A program made the translations under genes and the position numbers. Shown piece after piece: positions 41,061 to 55,028 of a stretch of 64,000 nt of DNA. Numbering within the stretch: the first letter of the stretch is position 1; every line of letters begins with the position of its first letter. The notes beneath the pieces were generated by a model, which was given only the letters and a program-made list of their open reading frames with translations, was not told the DNA's origin and made no database searches. The stretch is from Helopsaltes ochotensis (lineage: Eukaryota > Chordata > Aves > Passeriformes > Locustellidae), in NCBI GenBank assembly GCA_013400155.1, contig VXBM01000010.1:2428817-2492816 (forward strand), given 5' to 3'.

Positions 41061-42289
41061 GTAGTAAACTCAGTCTGCGTTAAAGCATTGAAATTGCTGC
41101 GGAGTTGATGTTTATGCAGATTCTGGCTTTTATGGAAACACCTTTTAGGAAAAGGGCCGAGAGAGTTGAGCAGCTGTAATAAGCGCCTCTCACTAGTAAT
41201 CTGCACAAGCGAGGCAGTGTGTGCCCCGCTCGGTTCAACGTGCTCCTTCAGGCAATTATCCTGCAGATTTTATCCCCAATGATGGCTGCTGTTGGACACA
41301 GGATAGTACTTTGTAGTATGTGAGTCACTCTTCTGCTGTGAGAATAGTCGGTGTGTAACAACTTCAGAGTGTTTGTGCCCAACATCGAATTCTTTTCAGT
41401 TTCTATAATTCAAAAACTAGGTAGTACAGTGTTATTTAAGAAGCATGAGATTTCTCTTGTTACTACCTTTGGCAGGTGTCTCAGAGGATTTCACTGTGCT
41501 GAGTGCTGTTTTGTTCACTATGTGAAGATACACACAAGCCATCTAAAAGCCTTTTCCGCTTCAGTGCTTTATAACCCAGCTTCTGTAAATTTTGGTACAT
41601 GGGAAAAAAGTCTGGAAATAGTGGTGAATTGCTTCACTTGGCTATGACTTTTATTTATTGTTCCTCTTGAAAGAAGAAATTTATGAAATTTGAAGACAGA
41701 CTAAAATTGGTGCTTTCATCTTGAAGGTACATTGTTTTTCTAGTTGTTCTGCTTTCTTGTGTGTGTGTCTTATCACTCCTCAGATCATACATACACTTAA
41801 TTTTATAGGTATCTCCTTATTTCCCTTTCACTTATTTATTTTTGTAGCATGCATTTTCAGTTCTTCATTTGAGCAAAACATTTTAGCTGTTTCTAAAACA
41901 GTCGTTCCTACCTCTTTACCCTAAGATGGTGATCTCTTCATGGGGAGTCTGGGCCATGGAGTCAGCAGTGGCTAACAGCTAGCTGGTAACAATTAGTTAC
42001 CAACCCAGCACATGCTGATTGTGAAGTTAGTAGTGGGACTTTCTTTAAAAACATACCCTTTAAAATTGGATAGATTATCCTATTTAGAGGCCGGAGAAAT
42101 AATACAAGGTGGTGTATGTAGCTCTAAAATACTGCTCCCTGCCTAGATTAATTTCTCAGTAACAGAGAAATAATAATTTAGAAACTTGATTGTTGTCAAC
42201 AAAATTGACACGGAGAATTTAGTTTATTACCAGTTAAATTTTAATTACCAGTTGGCTAGTGATATACAAAGACCACCACTCAAACACAG

Positions 42290-42812
42290 ACTTGGGGGGA
42301 AAACTCCTTTCTTCCCCTTTTCTTTTTGGCCCCCTCAGGTTATGCTCTGTCCCTTGGACAAGGCAGTGGTAGTGCAGGAGCTTGGTACATGGAGGTTTTT
42401 CCATTTCTTCTGCTCCTGTGTGGGTCCTCTCCACGGGCCCCTCAGGAGTGTCCTTGTCCCAGCGTGGGCATCTCCACAGGCTGCAGTCCCTTCAGGGGTG
42501 TCCCTACTCCAGTGTGGAGAGTCTCCTTCCAAGAGTGCATCTCCAGCTGTGTCCACAGCAGTTGTCCTCTTCTCCATGTGCCTTTTTGAGCACTCAGTCA
42601 CGTGTCTCCTCCTGCACTTCTTAGCATTTGCTGCCACTGGCAGCTTCTCCCTTTCTCGAATGGAGCGGAGGCACCGTGTGCTCATCTGATGAGTTGGAGG
42701 ATGGCAGGCAGCGGGTTCAGGGAGCCAGCTGCAACCGCCTGTGGCCCACACAGGGCAGTTTGTGCCTCGTCCCATGCAGCCCCTGCTACCAAAACCTGCA
42801 CTTGATCCCCAG
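42290..42812 (+). mobile_element. LTR-like avian interspersed repeat
   Basis: This GC-richer block has the features of a repeat common in bird genomes. It has tandemly similar units built on GGGCATCTCCACAGGCTGCA and CCCTACTCCAGTGTGGAGAG (near 42465-42520), followed by a terminal CCCTGCTACCAAAACCTGCA near 42780. I associate this arrangement with LTRs of an avian endogenous retrovirus family. No retroviral genes are attached. Boundaries are approximate and the family name is left open. The overlapping open frames on both strands here (60-167 codons) come from the repeat and are not host genes. Confidence 0.5.
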
Positions 42813-43141
42813 TACGCTCCTGTGCCAATTGGGTGATGCTGGAAGAAAGGTCCTATCCATGCCTAATTATAGGAACTCCACTTTCCTTTTATACACTTAG
42901 AAATAAAAGCAAAGTTCTCTCCTGTAGCTTGCTATTTAGCAAGAACGTGTTTGTCACTAGGATGGTAATACTTTTGCAATTGTATTTATTAACATGTCCA
43001 TCTGAGCAGTTGTGTTTCCTCCTGTGTAATGTGGGTCAGGGGCAGCTGCTTTCTCTAATGATTGCATTCATATATGTTTTCATAGTATTTTTTTTTCCCC
43101 ATAAAACTTTCTCAAAGAGTTAATTTTCCTCTTCTTTTCAG

Positions 43142-43201
43142 ATCTGAAGGCAGTGGTTCTGCTGACACAAAGGTGGCAGCTCTGGGCCCTATTCCACCAG
43201 T
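43142..43201 (+). other. PUS7: Possible small noncoding or alternative PUS7 exon
   Basis: A 60-base segment is framed by a strong acceptor (pyrimidine-rich TTTTCCTCTTCTTTTCAG) and a consensus donor (CCACCAGT, then GTGAGTAG). Joined to the next exon it does not run in frame into the PUS7 start codon, so it would be an untranslated alternative 5' exon. There is no similarity evidence. It may be a chance pair of good splice sites. Confidence 0.25.
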
Positions 43202-43871
43202 GTGAGTAGTCATGTTCTTCTCAGAGATTGTTAAATTTCTTTATTGATTTGTCTGTCTCACTGATTCAATGATTTTGGTATCTCATCCCTCTTACCTTTT
43301 GGCTGAATTGATGCCACCTTGAGTTCTGTGTGGCATTCGGTGTGTTGGAAGAACATAGAAAAGGAAGACATGAGATTTCAAATTTGGGGAACTCAGCCAT
43401 TCTTTCTCTCTGTCTTTGCAAGATGGAATCGTGATGGAAAAGAGAATAATTGAGGGTAGTCATGTTTAAGAGAAGGCTTGGAAACAAGCAGTTTCTTAGG
43501 CACCAGACTGCTGTTGACAGCAGAGCCTGTGTGTGCACAGGCCTGGAGACAGTCATGGTAAGGCTGGGCAAGAGTGATGATGGTGGTAAATGGTCAGTGT
43601 AGTACTGAATCTTGCTCTGCTGTAGTCCAGCATGCATGCTGCCTTGGTAATATCTTCCTTCTTTCTCCTCAAGTATTTATTGTTTCTAGGTGTTCAAAAT
43701 GTTTACTTGATGTTTAACTTAAATGCAGAAAGTTTATGGTTTTCCTGAAAAATTGCAAGGGGCAGAGTCCTTGGAGTGAAGTGACTATGTATTGATACTG
43801 TTCTTAGCAGACAGAAAATAAGCCTTTCTTCTTCTTTCTCAGGGCTTCCTATCCTACCCTGTGCCTTAAAC

Positions 43872-44221
43872 ATGGAAACTGTAGAAATGAATAGTGTATC
43901 CTTGAAACGTCCTCGCTCTGAGGATGATGTGGCCAATGCAGATGAAATTAAAAGACAGAAGATCTTGGAGAAGTCTAAGGCAGGGAATGACTCTGGGCAG
44001 AGTATTGAGACTGTAACAGAACAACCCGAGGACACAAAAAGTGAAATAATCCCTAATGAGGAAAGTGAGGAGCAGGAAGAAGAGGAGCTAGAAGACAGTG
44101 ATGAAGATGGAGATCCAGAGAGCTTTGCAGACATGATGAAGCATGGACTGACAGAAAGCGATGTTGGCATAACTAAATTTGTTAGCTCTCATACAGGGTT
44201 TTCTGGAATCTTAAAAGAGAG
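43872..44221 (+). CDS. PUS7: PUS7 first coding exon (residues 1-117)
   Basis: Acceptor CTTTCTCAG ends at 43842, leaving 29 untranslated bases before ATG at 43872. The exon encodes the poorly conserved N-terminus: KRPR at 12-15, KRQK at 27-30 and an acidic run at 62-84. It then reaches conserved sequence beginning SFADMMKHGLT (84-94) and FSGILKE. The donor is GAGAG, then GTAACT, splitting the Arg codon after two bases. Confidence 0.95.
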
Positions 44222-47200
44222 GTAACTCTTTGTCTTGTTGCATATGTTAATTCCTTGTGTAGCACAGCTGTAGCTCTCCATTTTCCTTTTTGGACTCACA
44301 GATTGCAGCTGGATTATGTGAGGTTCATTACTTTCTTACTGCTGAGACCGAAAGAAAGGTTTAATTTGGGACTCTTCTAGATTGTGGCTTGTTTGTTCGT
44401 TTTTGTTTGGGGTTTTGGGGGGTTTTGTTTGGGTTTTTTTTTAATTTATTTTCCTGTCAAATGGATCTCTGATGAAGGAAGTTGTGTAAGAGTAGGGATA
44501 CATGATTACTCTGACCTTTGCTGTTTCCTTTGCTCTCTGGCAGCAGCGCACATAAAACTTTATGCAGTACACCCACTTTTTGTACTTCTCCTCAGTGCTG
44601 GTACAAGATGCACTGAAAAATGGCATTGAAACCATCCTTCTTTGGTTCTTTGCTTTGCTCTGATTTTTTTGTGCTAATGTCTGTAAATAAATATAGTTAG
44701 GCTTTAAATTATTGTCTGCTCAGTTGTAATGTCATTTACATTGAAGGGAATTTTAAAATTCAGGATGTGGAATTTATAATATACATACATTATATATTTA
44801 ATTAGATGTTTGGGATGTTTAGTAGCTTTTTAAAATGAAACTTACAGGTTTTTAAAATTAAATAATAGCTTTGAATAAAACAAAATGCAAATACAAAAGC
44901 TCACTGAGGTGAGAATCACTGTTTCCCTGACTCAGCAAAGCAGTTAAGGTTACTTTTTTTTATGCACTGAAAAGTCCCTGTGTTTAAATACTGGGTTCAT
45001 AGCTAGACAATTTTACATAATAAAATGATTTATACATATTATGTATGTATTTAATCTTTATATGCAGCATTAAGAAGCTAGTGTAATCCTTCTCCGGAAA
45101 CATAATCTGTGCTGAACCTTCTTCTGGGAAATCTGCCAATTTGGTTGGCCAATTTTCTACCATGTGGTAGAAGATTTGTGGGTTTGTGGGAGTTTTTTTG
45201 GATCCTAGTTTTTAACACCTATTATTAATTCATTCTTGGCATTTTTGTGGTACCATCACTAGCATGTCTAGACAGCTACAGGTAATACAAGAGAGGACAC
45301 ATAACACTTCTCAGGATGGAATTCTACCAAATGGTGCATATCTGCACAGAGGGATGGCAAAAGGGGGCTTGGGGGAGGTACAATAGAAAGCTTTCCATGG
45401 TGAATTTTATTCATCTTGCAACATTAATAGAATAGGAATTATTTTCTCTTTTTCCCCCCACTTTGCTAGCAAATGCTTCTTAAAAATCATTTAGTAGTTG
45501 CAACACAAACCAACTGTGCTCTGTTATAGCTGAGCTATTTTTATTATTAGACATGAGCGACTGGATTGAAAATGTCACAGTAACATTCTTTCTTGCTGTC
45601 GTAGAGTATGCAGAGTAACTTTATTTGAATGATGTTCTCTACAACTGAATATATGAACAAAGCTGAATTTGCCCTGCCTTGTGTAGAGTGGCTAAAATGC
45701 ACTTTATTTTGCTGGTTATTTGAAGTGATGGAGATAATGCAGTAGTTAATACAATGCAGTAGAGTCCTAATTGCCAATAATGACTGGGATTGAGGATAAG
45801 CATTACTGAACTCTTCAAGCTAGTGAAAAAGATTCAGAATAATTACAGCAGGTGTTTGGTGATCTGCAAAGAAGTCTGCTGTATTTGGATGTGTTCCTGT
45901 GGTATCCTTCTGGGAGGTGGGAATAGCTTTCTCATGGTTAAGATTTTTTAATGTGAATTGAATTACATGAATTGAGAATTCTTCAGCAAATTCTGCTAAC
46001 AAACAGCTTTTTTAGGGAAGGACTTTATGTGATGTAGGATTTTTATTACAAATGTAATGCATGTTTCTTTCTATCAGATATTCAGACTTTGTTGTCCATG
46101 AAATAGGCAAAGATGGACGTGTGAGCCATTTAGATGACTTTTCTGTTCCAGTGGATGATGAGGTAAATTTTGAGGTAAAGATTTGGTAATGGCTATGCTT
46201 CTTAATGCTCCTCAAGCAAGAACATTTAAAGACTGAAAGTTGCTCCATGAGGGTTATTGGATGTTTGTTTTTTTCTTCCCAAATATGTATTAGGACCCAT
46301 CAGAAGAAACATTTACAGTTTTGTCAGATGAAGACAAGCAGCGTTTAGAGGAGCTCCAGCTTTTTAAGAATAAGGAAACTAGTGTTGCCATAGAGGTAAA
46401 ATTAATCAATGATACAAAGTTTGGGATGGTGAAAGAGAGAGGCTGAGGCAGGGAGGGAGGGAGTGGAAGGTACATGCTTTCTAATGCATGTAAGGTACAA
46501 GAGCAATTTGAACATGATGTGACAGATAACACTAGACTGTGTCCAGTTTAGGGTTTAATTCTGTAAAGTTGTAGAGATATGCTCAAATTCATGCATGTGT
46601 GAGTTGTCACTTTGATTATGGTGAGACTGTACACAGTAACATAGATATAGATTTTAATTCCTATGGTATTTAAATTGTCTTGCAGTATTTTGGTTTCTTG
46701 TCTAGTATTGTTTTAAAGAAAAAGGAGGTTTACATAAAACAGCTGTCCTGATGAAACACTACTTTCAAGGTCAGTGCTTAGTGATTTAATAGAAAAGAAG
46801 ATAAATATGGTCTTCTGTAACAAGAAAGATAAGAAAATTAAATTAAAACCTTGATATTTTTAAACATTCAAATATTCCACATATTCAAAGAATAAGTATT
46901 GAGCTAAATTTGGGACACAGAGATGAGTAGGATTATATCTGGTAGTTTCAAATAAGCATTCACACATTAAATAATCTTACCTACCTAATTTTTCCTGTAA
47001 GGCACCCTCCCCTTTTGTATTAATTTATTGGGTTTCTGCATGTATATGTGTTAACACAGGTAATTGAAGACACCAAAGAAAAAAGAACCATCATCCATCA
47101 GGCTGTGAAGTCCTTGTTTCCAGGACTGGAGACTAAAACAGAAGATCGAGATGGAAAGAAATACATTATTGCTTATCATGCTGCTGGGAAAAAAGCACTG

Positions 47201-50200
47201 GCAAGTGAGTTTCAGTATCACAGCAGATGGGTAAAGTAAATGCTAAAATTATCCCCAAAGTAAAAATTGTTAGTAAGTGCTTCAAGTGAGTGTGCTTCCT
47301 GATGGAATCTTGCTTCATTTTTTTCCTTGTTTCAGCTGATGCTGTGCGTTTAAAATGATTAGGACCACAAGAAATATTTTAAATTTAAATTTCTACTTTT
47401 TCTCTCTCCAAATAATTAATCCAGTACAACCATATGAGAGAAGAGAACATTATCTTTTACTCTAGTGAGAAGAGGAAAAACAGAGGCTTTATTTTCAGGT
47501 TTTTTTGAATTCAACTTTCATGATCTTAAATGTGTGTGTAAGTGTGCATTGTGGATATAAGAGGTTGTAGTTGGAAAATGTACATTAGCTTGGTAGAGGG
47601 TGTAATCTTGATTGTCTTGAGTATTCATGACAAAATTCTCAATTACTTGAATAGAGACAAGCATCTTTTTGTTTTCTCAGAGTTACAGTTTCATATAAAC
47701 ATAGTTTATTTACCATGATCGCTACTTCTCTTCCAAGGCTAATTATATTTGCAGAAAATTATCTGTTATAGAGCACAGTTAATCTTTTGAAATAGTCAAA
47801 GTAATGAAGGATTTTCAAAATGAAGTGTTATCCACTTTAATCTTGCAAAATACTGTTTTGGATACTGGGAATAAATTAATGTGTTTTACATCTTTTAATG
47901 TTACAAAAATTTGTTGCTACTGTAAGTTTAGAGGTTCATCTACCTGCAGAATGGTGCACATTTAACTAAACATACTAAGGTTTGGTTTAAATTGGTTGCA
48001 TTCCTCTGTCATTTCAAACTACTACAAATTATGGTATGTAAACCTATCCTTTAATTTTAAAGACAAAGGAGATAGAGGAAGGATAAGGAAATAAAGTAAT
48101 TTCCCCTTTAATTTAGTTGTTCCATTAAGGCTTGTTGTAAGCAAATATGGGAATGTTGCATTTTTATTGGTCCAATTATGATGTGTTTATGTGTCCTATT
48201 TAATGATGTTTAGAAAATGTGTATGTTTGCATGCTTTTTGCATGGAGTATGTATACAGCACAAAATTCTCCTCAGCCAGTTTTGTTCTCTCTTGGTTTGT
48301 AATGGTTTTTCCCCCACCTTTTCCTTCTGCTGCCTCTATTCTTTAACCACTGTTACAGTCAAGTGGATGTTGTTAAGCTGATTTAGGGGATACTACATAA
48401 AAGAATTTAAGTATTTGAAATATGCCGAAAACAATTTAGTGTTGTGTCTCTGGGATTAAAACATTATGTGGAACACCATCTTGTAGAGAAGCATCATCTG
48501 TTTAAACTTGGATTTCCCAGCTGTGATGCTGCAGGCACCTGTGCATTTGTTGGTGGAGATGTCAGTTTCTGTGAATGTGTGCAAATGCCTATGGATGCAA
48601 GATTGAAGTTCTTTTTAGTCAGGATTATGTTTATCTTTCTTGTTTATATAGCCTCAAACATGTCTTAGTCGTGAATGGGTTCCCTAGGCAAGAAACATTT
48701 CAGAAGTGTAGAATATTGAATTATTAGCTGAGATACCTGATTACTTTTGTTGATAACATAAAACATTACCAAACATGCTTCTTAAAATTTAAAATCAGAA
48801 GCTACTTTGTGTCTATAGTCCATTTACCCTCCAAATACTTAAAATACTGTCTTACTAAATTGTCATCATTGTCCACAAATTAAGTTGTTGCATCTCCAGT
48901 TGAAGCTTTCCATATGTTCACTGTTTGCCTCTGCACGATTCCATTCCATAATTGTCTAAATTGCTGTCATCCACCACCGAGCTGTTGGATGCTCCCTGAA
49001 GCATAAACAATCCCATAACCATAAACCTGCATGTTCACCTCTAAAAACTCTTTGACAGTCTAAAAATTAAATGCTACTCTTTTGTACTCTTTATGCTCTG
49101 CATTGGGACAGAGGTCAGAACTGCAACAGGTAAGAGATGTTGACATTTCATACTAACAAAAATGAAATGCCAACCATTACGACCTCCTAAATAGCAACAG
49201 GACTGGCCAAACTTGTAAAAATTTCTTAAAAATCCCTACACATAAGTATTACTTAAAATGCCCCAAAACAGCCAAGAATTAGGCTTGTTCTACCTCTTTT
49301 TCATAGTGCAGTATCAACAGTATTCATTTGGTGCAGAGAAAGTCTGCTAGTAATAAGTGATATGAATTATCAATTTTGACAGTACATGTTGACAACTATG
49401 GTAAATTTTCCATGGATTTCAGTTAGCCAAGCCTTTTCCCTTCAGCCTGTATTTCAGACCCTGCTATTAAAAAAGAGCTTCCAAACCTCGAGTTTCTGCA
49501 GAAGATTTGGAAATAGAATTTTATTGTCAAAAAATGTAACATGACTCTGAAACACAGCAATAAGGATTGCACAGTGTCCCACTGTTTCATCTACCCAGCT
49601 GAATGTTTTGAAGTATTGGGTGAGGAATGGTTGAGCATCAGGACTATGGCTGCAGCCTCCCTTGGATAGGGTCATGGCTGTGATGCCATGAGGAGCCCAT
49701 TGGTCTTTATAGCACCTACAGAATCCTTTTAGTGTAGATTACTTTAGGGCTCACTTCTTGAAGTGTGTTGAAATGACCATGTGCAAGATGTTTTAGTTAA
49801 ATATAAAGAATGGTTCCAGCTGGAGAAGGTTCTCCTTTGTGAATTGAGCTCTGTCTTACTCTCTTCCTTTCTAATTGCTGAGATCTTCCTGGAGAACCTT
49901 GCTCTTCCAGCTGAATGCAGTTTCATTGACTGAGTTAAGAGTAGTGGTGGCTCAGAAGGGGAGACCAGCAGGAGCATGAGATCTCCAGTTCAGGTCCTAT
50001 GAAACTCTGTGGGAGGGAGGCTTGTGCATAGAAACTGATCGCGCAAGACAAGTGATGCAATAATTCTAAGTGACTAAAACCTCTACATGTAGTGTTTTAT
50101 ACTGTAGCATCCAAAATTATCTTTGCAGAAGTGTGTGCATGAATGGCAGCTTCTCAAAACCAAGCAAGAATTAAACATACTTACTGTCTGTGTGGGTTAT

Positions 50201-53200
50201 CTGGACTTTTATAAAACCAATGTGAAAAAAACCCCAGCATTTCTCAAGAGCTTCCTTCCTGCGTTGGTGTTTGTATATTGAAATAAGACTGGCTTTTTCA
50301 GTTAGCTTTTGCTGTTATGAAAGATGCTTATGCCTTTTTTCACAAAACCAGGTATGTCTGTTTAGTGGCTAGCAAGAGGACTTAAGTAAGGGACTTCTTA
50401 TTTAAAATAAAATGAATTCTTAGTTTTTTTCTGAAATGAGGAGGAATTTGTAAACCTCAGAATTGGAGGAACCTCAAAATTGGTTGCTAAACCTCTGTAG
50501 AATCAGTCTCCCTTCCCATCAATGCTATTCACAGTGGATTATTGGAAAATGAAAGTTTTATCTCTGGGGCTTTTTATGTGCAAAAAAGCTTAACATATCA
50601 TTGACAGTTTCCTTCTCCAGAAAATGTCATATAGTAGCACAGAATTGTAGATCAGTTATTAGTCTGTGGGATCTGAAGTTATTTCAGCCTCTGGCCTTCT
50701 CTAAGCATGGCACCATACCTGCCATGGATTGTATGTTAATGTCTCTCTTACACCAGGTTTCTTGCTCCCATTGGATTTTTAAAAAGAGCCATCTTAAAGC
50801 AGTTTTTTGAGCATGATTTTTTTAGGGTTTTGTAGCAACCCAGTTCATCCTTTTGCATGACACACAGAAAAAATACTACAGAAATAAAGAATATATCTGC
50901 ACTATAAATAATAATAGTAGTCTTCCCACAAACAGGGTTCCAGTGGTGCTCAACTGTTAATTTTAGAAGGAGCTAAAAGAAACGTGGTGTAACTTCTGTT
51001 GCTGAAAGTCAGTGTAATGACAATGTTTTTGAGAAATCTAATCAGGTGATACAGCAATTAAATGACTAGGGTATATTTTCAGATAATTTCATGAGAAAGG
51101 AACTGTCACTCTTCCATTCAGGATTTTCTAGGTGACAGAACTGATTAAAGAGAAGTTTACAGTCCAGTGGAAGGGGAGGTCTTTTTCAACGTGCTTTACA
51201 GCTTTTGCTGTCAGTAATTAACTCTTTCCTTTTCATATTTTTAAAAATAGATGGAAATTAACAGAAATTGAATCTTGCATATTTAGAATAAATGTAGCTG
51301 CAATGGCAAATGCATTCTTGTTTTTAAAAAGTGACACTTTAACCTTTTTGCTTTTCAAGATCCAAGAAAGCACTCTTGGCCAAAATCTAGGGGAAGCTAC
51401 TGCCATTTTGTCCTGTACAAGGAGAACAAGGACACTATGGATGCCATTAATGTCCTATCCAAATTTTTAAGGTAAGGGTGTTGTTTCTGCCGTCCTGGCT
51501 GGTGTGCAGCCCTCCCCCTTTATGCTTCTTGTTGCTGTAAATGCTATGCTTCAGAACTATGGAAGAGCAACACAAGTGATTGCTATTCTCTAATTTGTAG
51601 ACAGTTCAAATGAAAAGTTACTTTAGAATATCAAATTTGAAACTTAAAAGTTTTGTGAGGAGGTGAGAGTGGAACAAAATGAGCCTAAAAAACTTTAAAG
51701 ACTACCTTACTGTTTCAGTGGAAACAGTCCACAATTGACATGGGCTGATCTGAGAAAGACTTGGCAGCTGAAAGCTTCAATGTATGTAAGCTGAATTAAA
51801 AGCCTTTTTCCCCCCAATATGTGAATATATGCAAGTTTGTTATAAACCTATCAGATATTGTTGTGATAATATGCTGATCGGTTCCTAAGCAGTTACAGTT
51901 GATAAACTGTTGTACCATGTATTAATTTCTCCATGGCAACACAGGCTTAGTTCCTTTCACCCCATCAAGTGCAGAAACAAAAAGATTTGCCAAGGCGTGA
52001 CATGAACACAGTGAATTGCAGAGGAAGAGCAGTTTTAAAATTGGGTCAGTTTAGTGATCTACTCGTAGGGAAATTTCCCCATTTCTCACCTTCTTTTCCC
52101 TTTGCCCTTCTTATCCAAAAAAAATTTTGTAATCCAGACTGTAACCAGTGAACTACTTGGTATTGAGAACAGAGTGGCAAGAGCACAGTTAGGTGGAAAA
52201 CTGTATGTAATGGCAATCCTGCTACCCCCTGGAGCCCTTTACTGGAATAACTGGAAATAGTCCATCTAACACAGGCTGTAAAGTACAAAGTGGAAGGAAA
52301 GGAAATTTTCCTCTCAAGGAAAGGAGTGGATCAAACTTCAAATTAACTTCTCATACTCTGTCATAATGTGCAGGCATGGTATTCTAACAGACACGTTTGA
52401 AGTTTAAGGAAGAAATGGGCATGATTCTTTTTTATTTTGAAGTTTGTGGTGGCTGTGCATTTGTGTATTGAGGGAATGTATATAAGGAAGTACTTCAAAG
52501 TTCATATTTTGAAAGTGCTGTTGTGTTAAAAGTGAATTGTCTACATATAATTAAAACAGAAGCTTCCTTGTGTTTTATGTACTCATGGATGAGATTAGAA
52601 AATGTCATACACATGTGAAATTTTGTAATAGGCAATTACGCTGGAAATTATGTTTGATCTGTTGCTATTTTAATATATATAATATCTGTTACTGTTGCTT
52701 TTAAGAGTGAAGCCAAACATATTTTCCTACATGGGAACTAAAGATAAAAGGGCTATAACAGTTCAAGAAATTGCTGTTCTCAGGTAAGTAAAAGTGTAGT
52801 CTGGAGTATTTGCACTTCTGCTGTGGTAGCTTGTATATCTCACTAAATACCTGAAAGACTCAGTGACACATGGCAGGTTCAGGTCCTGACCTTGTAAAGC
52901 ACAGGTGTTAATGAAGGTGCCACGTTCCTTTTGTATTCTGTGATTAGTGCTGATATTTTCAGTCAGTGGTGCTCTGAGTCACAGGCTGGTTACGTGTACT
53001 TGGCTGAGGCAGTGGGACAGATTGCCTACGTGCTCTTAGGCTGCTTGGATCTCATGCAACAGCAGAAAAGCAGAATGACATGGTGAAAATAATGTCCCAC
53101 TTCCTTCCTGGCTTTTGTTTCCTCCTTTCTACAGCTAGAATCCTATTTTCTTTCTCACTGCACTCTCTGAACAGTGCCAGAGAAGTTTAACACTGGCCTT

Positions 53201-54947
53201 GCTCATCTGTGAGTAGCCAGAAGGGGCAAATAAATGAGAAATGTTTCCTCCCTTAACCTACTCCCTTAAGTCACCTGATAAGAGAAAACAAAATTTACTT
53301 TGTCATATTTTAAGATAGTTACATGGTTTCTGGGCACTTTAAATTAGTGTTAGATCCATAACTGAGAATGACAGATGTCTCCCAGTCATATATTACAGTA
53401 TCATTTTAGCTGGCTGGAATATCCCACCTGTACTTCTTTTTACAACTTTTTGAAAACCACATTCCTTGAGTGAGGAATTCACAGCTTGAAAGTCAGAGGT
53501 TTGATTAAATCCTTATTAAAAAAAGAGGACCCCCTACTAAACTGTTCATATATTTTCTCCCAATGTTCTGTATGTGTGTGCATTAGCACATGCAAAAGGA
53601 AATACTGATTTGTGAATTGTGAGAAGCCCGAGATTGGCATTGCTGCAAGGCAGCTTTGCAAAGTGGTAACAGTTAACCAAATGTGGGGTGTACCCATCTT
53701 GGGTGCTGTTCCATTTATTTTTTAACATTATCACATTCAGTGTTGTGTCCAAGAGCTCCAGCGTGCTGTAAGTGTTGTGTGGTGTCCTCTCCGTGGTGCC
53801 ACAGCCCCCGACTCTCCTGCACAGGAGAGGGGACATTGCCAGTTACCAGCCTGCTCTAAGCAGAGTATGCTGGCCATTCTGGTTCATAAACTTCACTATC
53901 CTGGTAAAATTTTAGCAGAAGTGTCCAAGAGCAGCTTGTTGATGGGAAGAGCATGGTATGCTTCCAAAAATACTAGCAACAAAAATGGCAGGTATCAGTG
54001 ACAGATTGGATTCTGTGTTCCTTCATCTGCACTAGGCATACACAGCAGCTAATTTTACTTAACTCTGTATTTATCACTATGCTAACTGGGGTATATTCAT
54101 GAAGTAGTTACTCAACACAGAGTTTAGCTTGTGGGGTACAGTATACATCAGTACTGCAATATACGTTTATTGGAGTATATTTTTTAACCTAGATGTGAAA
54201 AGTCAGTGCTAACAGTATGTCGCAGTATACATTTTCTTTTGTATACTGTCTTCCTTTAGCTGTTTCATTAAGCTGTATATTATCTTCCTTTAGCTGTTTC
54301 ATTAAAGTACTTTGAAAAGGCAGCAGTAGAAAATTGGGGCGACAAGGCTCACTGTTTTCATTTTGTAATGACAGCATTTCTGTATTTATCTGCTTTTCTA
54401 AGCATAGGTTGGTCACTGTTGTCTGTTTCTTTTTAGAATCACTGCACAAAGACTTGCTCATTTGAATAAATGTTTGATGAACTTCAAATTAGGAAATTTC
54501 AGTTACAAGAACCATCCACTGAAATTGGGAGAACTGCAAGGGAATCATTTCACTGTTGTTCTCAGGTAGTCTGTTAGTAGGTATTTACATGGTTCAGTTA
54601 GAATTTTTTTTTTCTTTAAATAGATAAGTGGTATCAGTGCAACTTGTGTTACAAAAACAGAAGTCCTGTTGGCAGGAGACTGTTGAATTTGATGCATGCT
54701 ATATATAGTATTGATGTTGAGTTTTAATATAATGGGCATCTCAAAATAGCATAAATCCTTAATCTGTCTATAACTTTTTTTTTTAATGCTAGAAACATAA
54801 CTGGAACTGATGACCAGATAGAGCAAGCAATGCATTCACTCAGGGAAATTGGATTCATTAATTACTATGGAATGCAAAGATTTGGAACCACAGCTGTTCC
54901 TACTTATCAAATTGGCAGGTATATGTTGCTTTCATCCTCCCCCCTCT

Positions 54948-55028
<81 letters not shown>

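Larger units (their letters stand above)
41061..43842 (+). other. PUS7: PUS7 5' intron region
   Basis: AT-rich sequence between the promoter island and the acceptor of the first coding exon. It contains the LTR-like repeat at about 42.3-42.8 kb and a possible small exon at 43142-43201. No conserved coding sequence was recognised. It is read as intron 1 because the first coding exon starts with untranslated sequence preceded by a consensus acceptor. Confidence 0.6.

Noticed and set aside
42186..42775. Overlapping open frames of up to 167 codons on both strands
   Set aside because: They coincide with the LTR-like repeat and have no splice context or protein similarity.
43703..44170. Minus-strand 155-codon frame rich in Ser
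   Set aside because: It is the antisense shadow of the acidic first coding exon of PUS7 (GAA/GAG codons read as Ser/Leu on the other strand).
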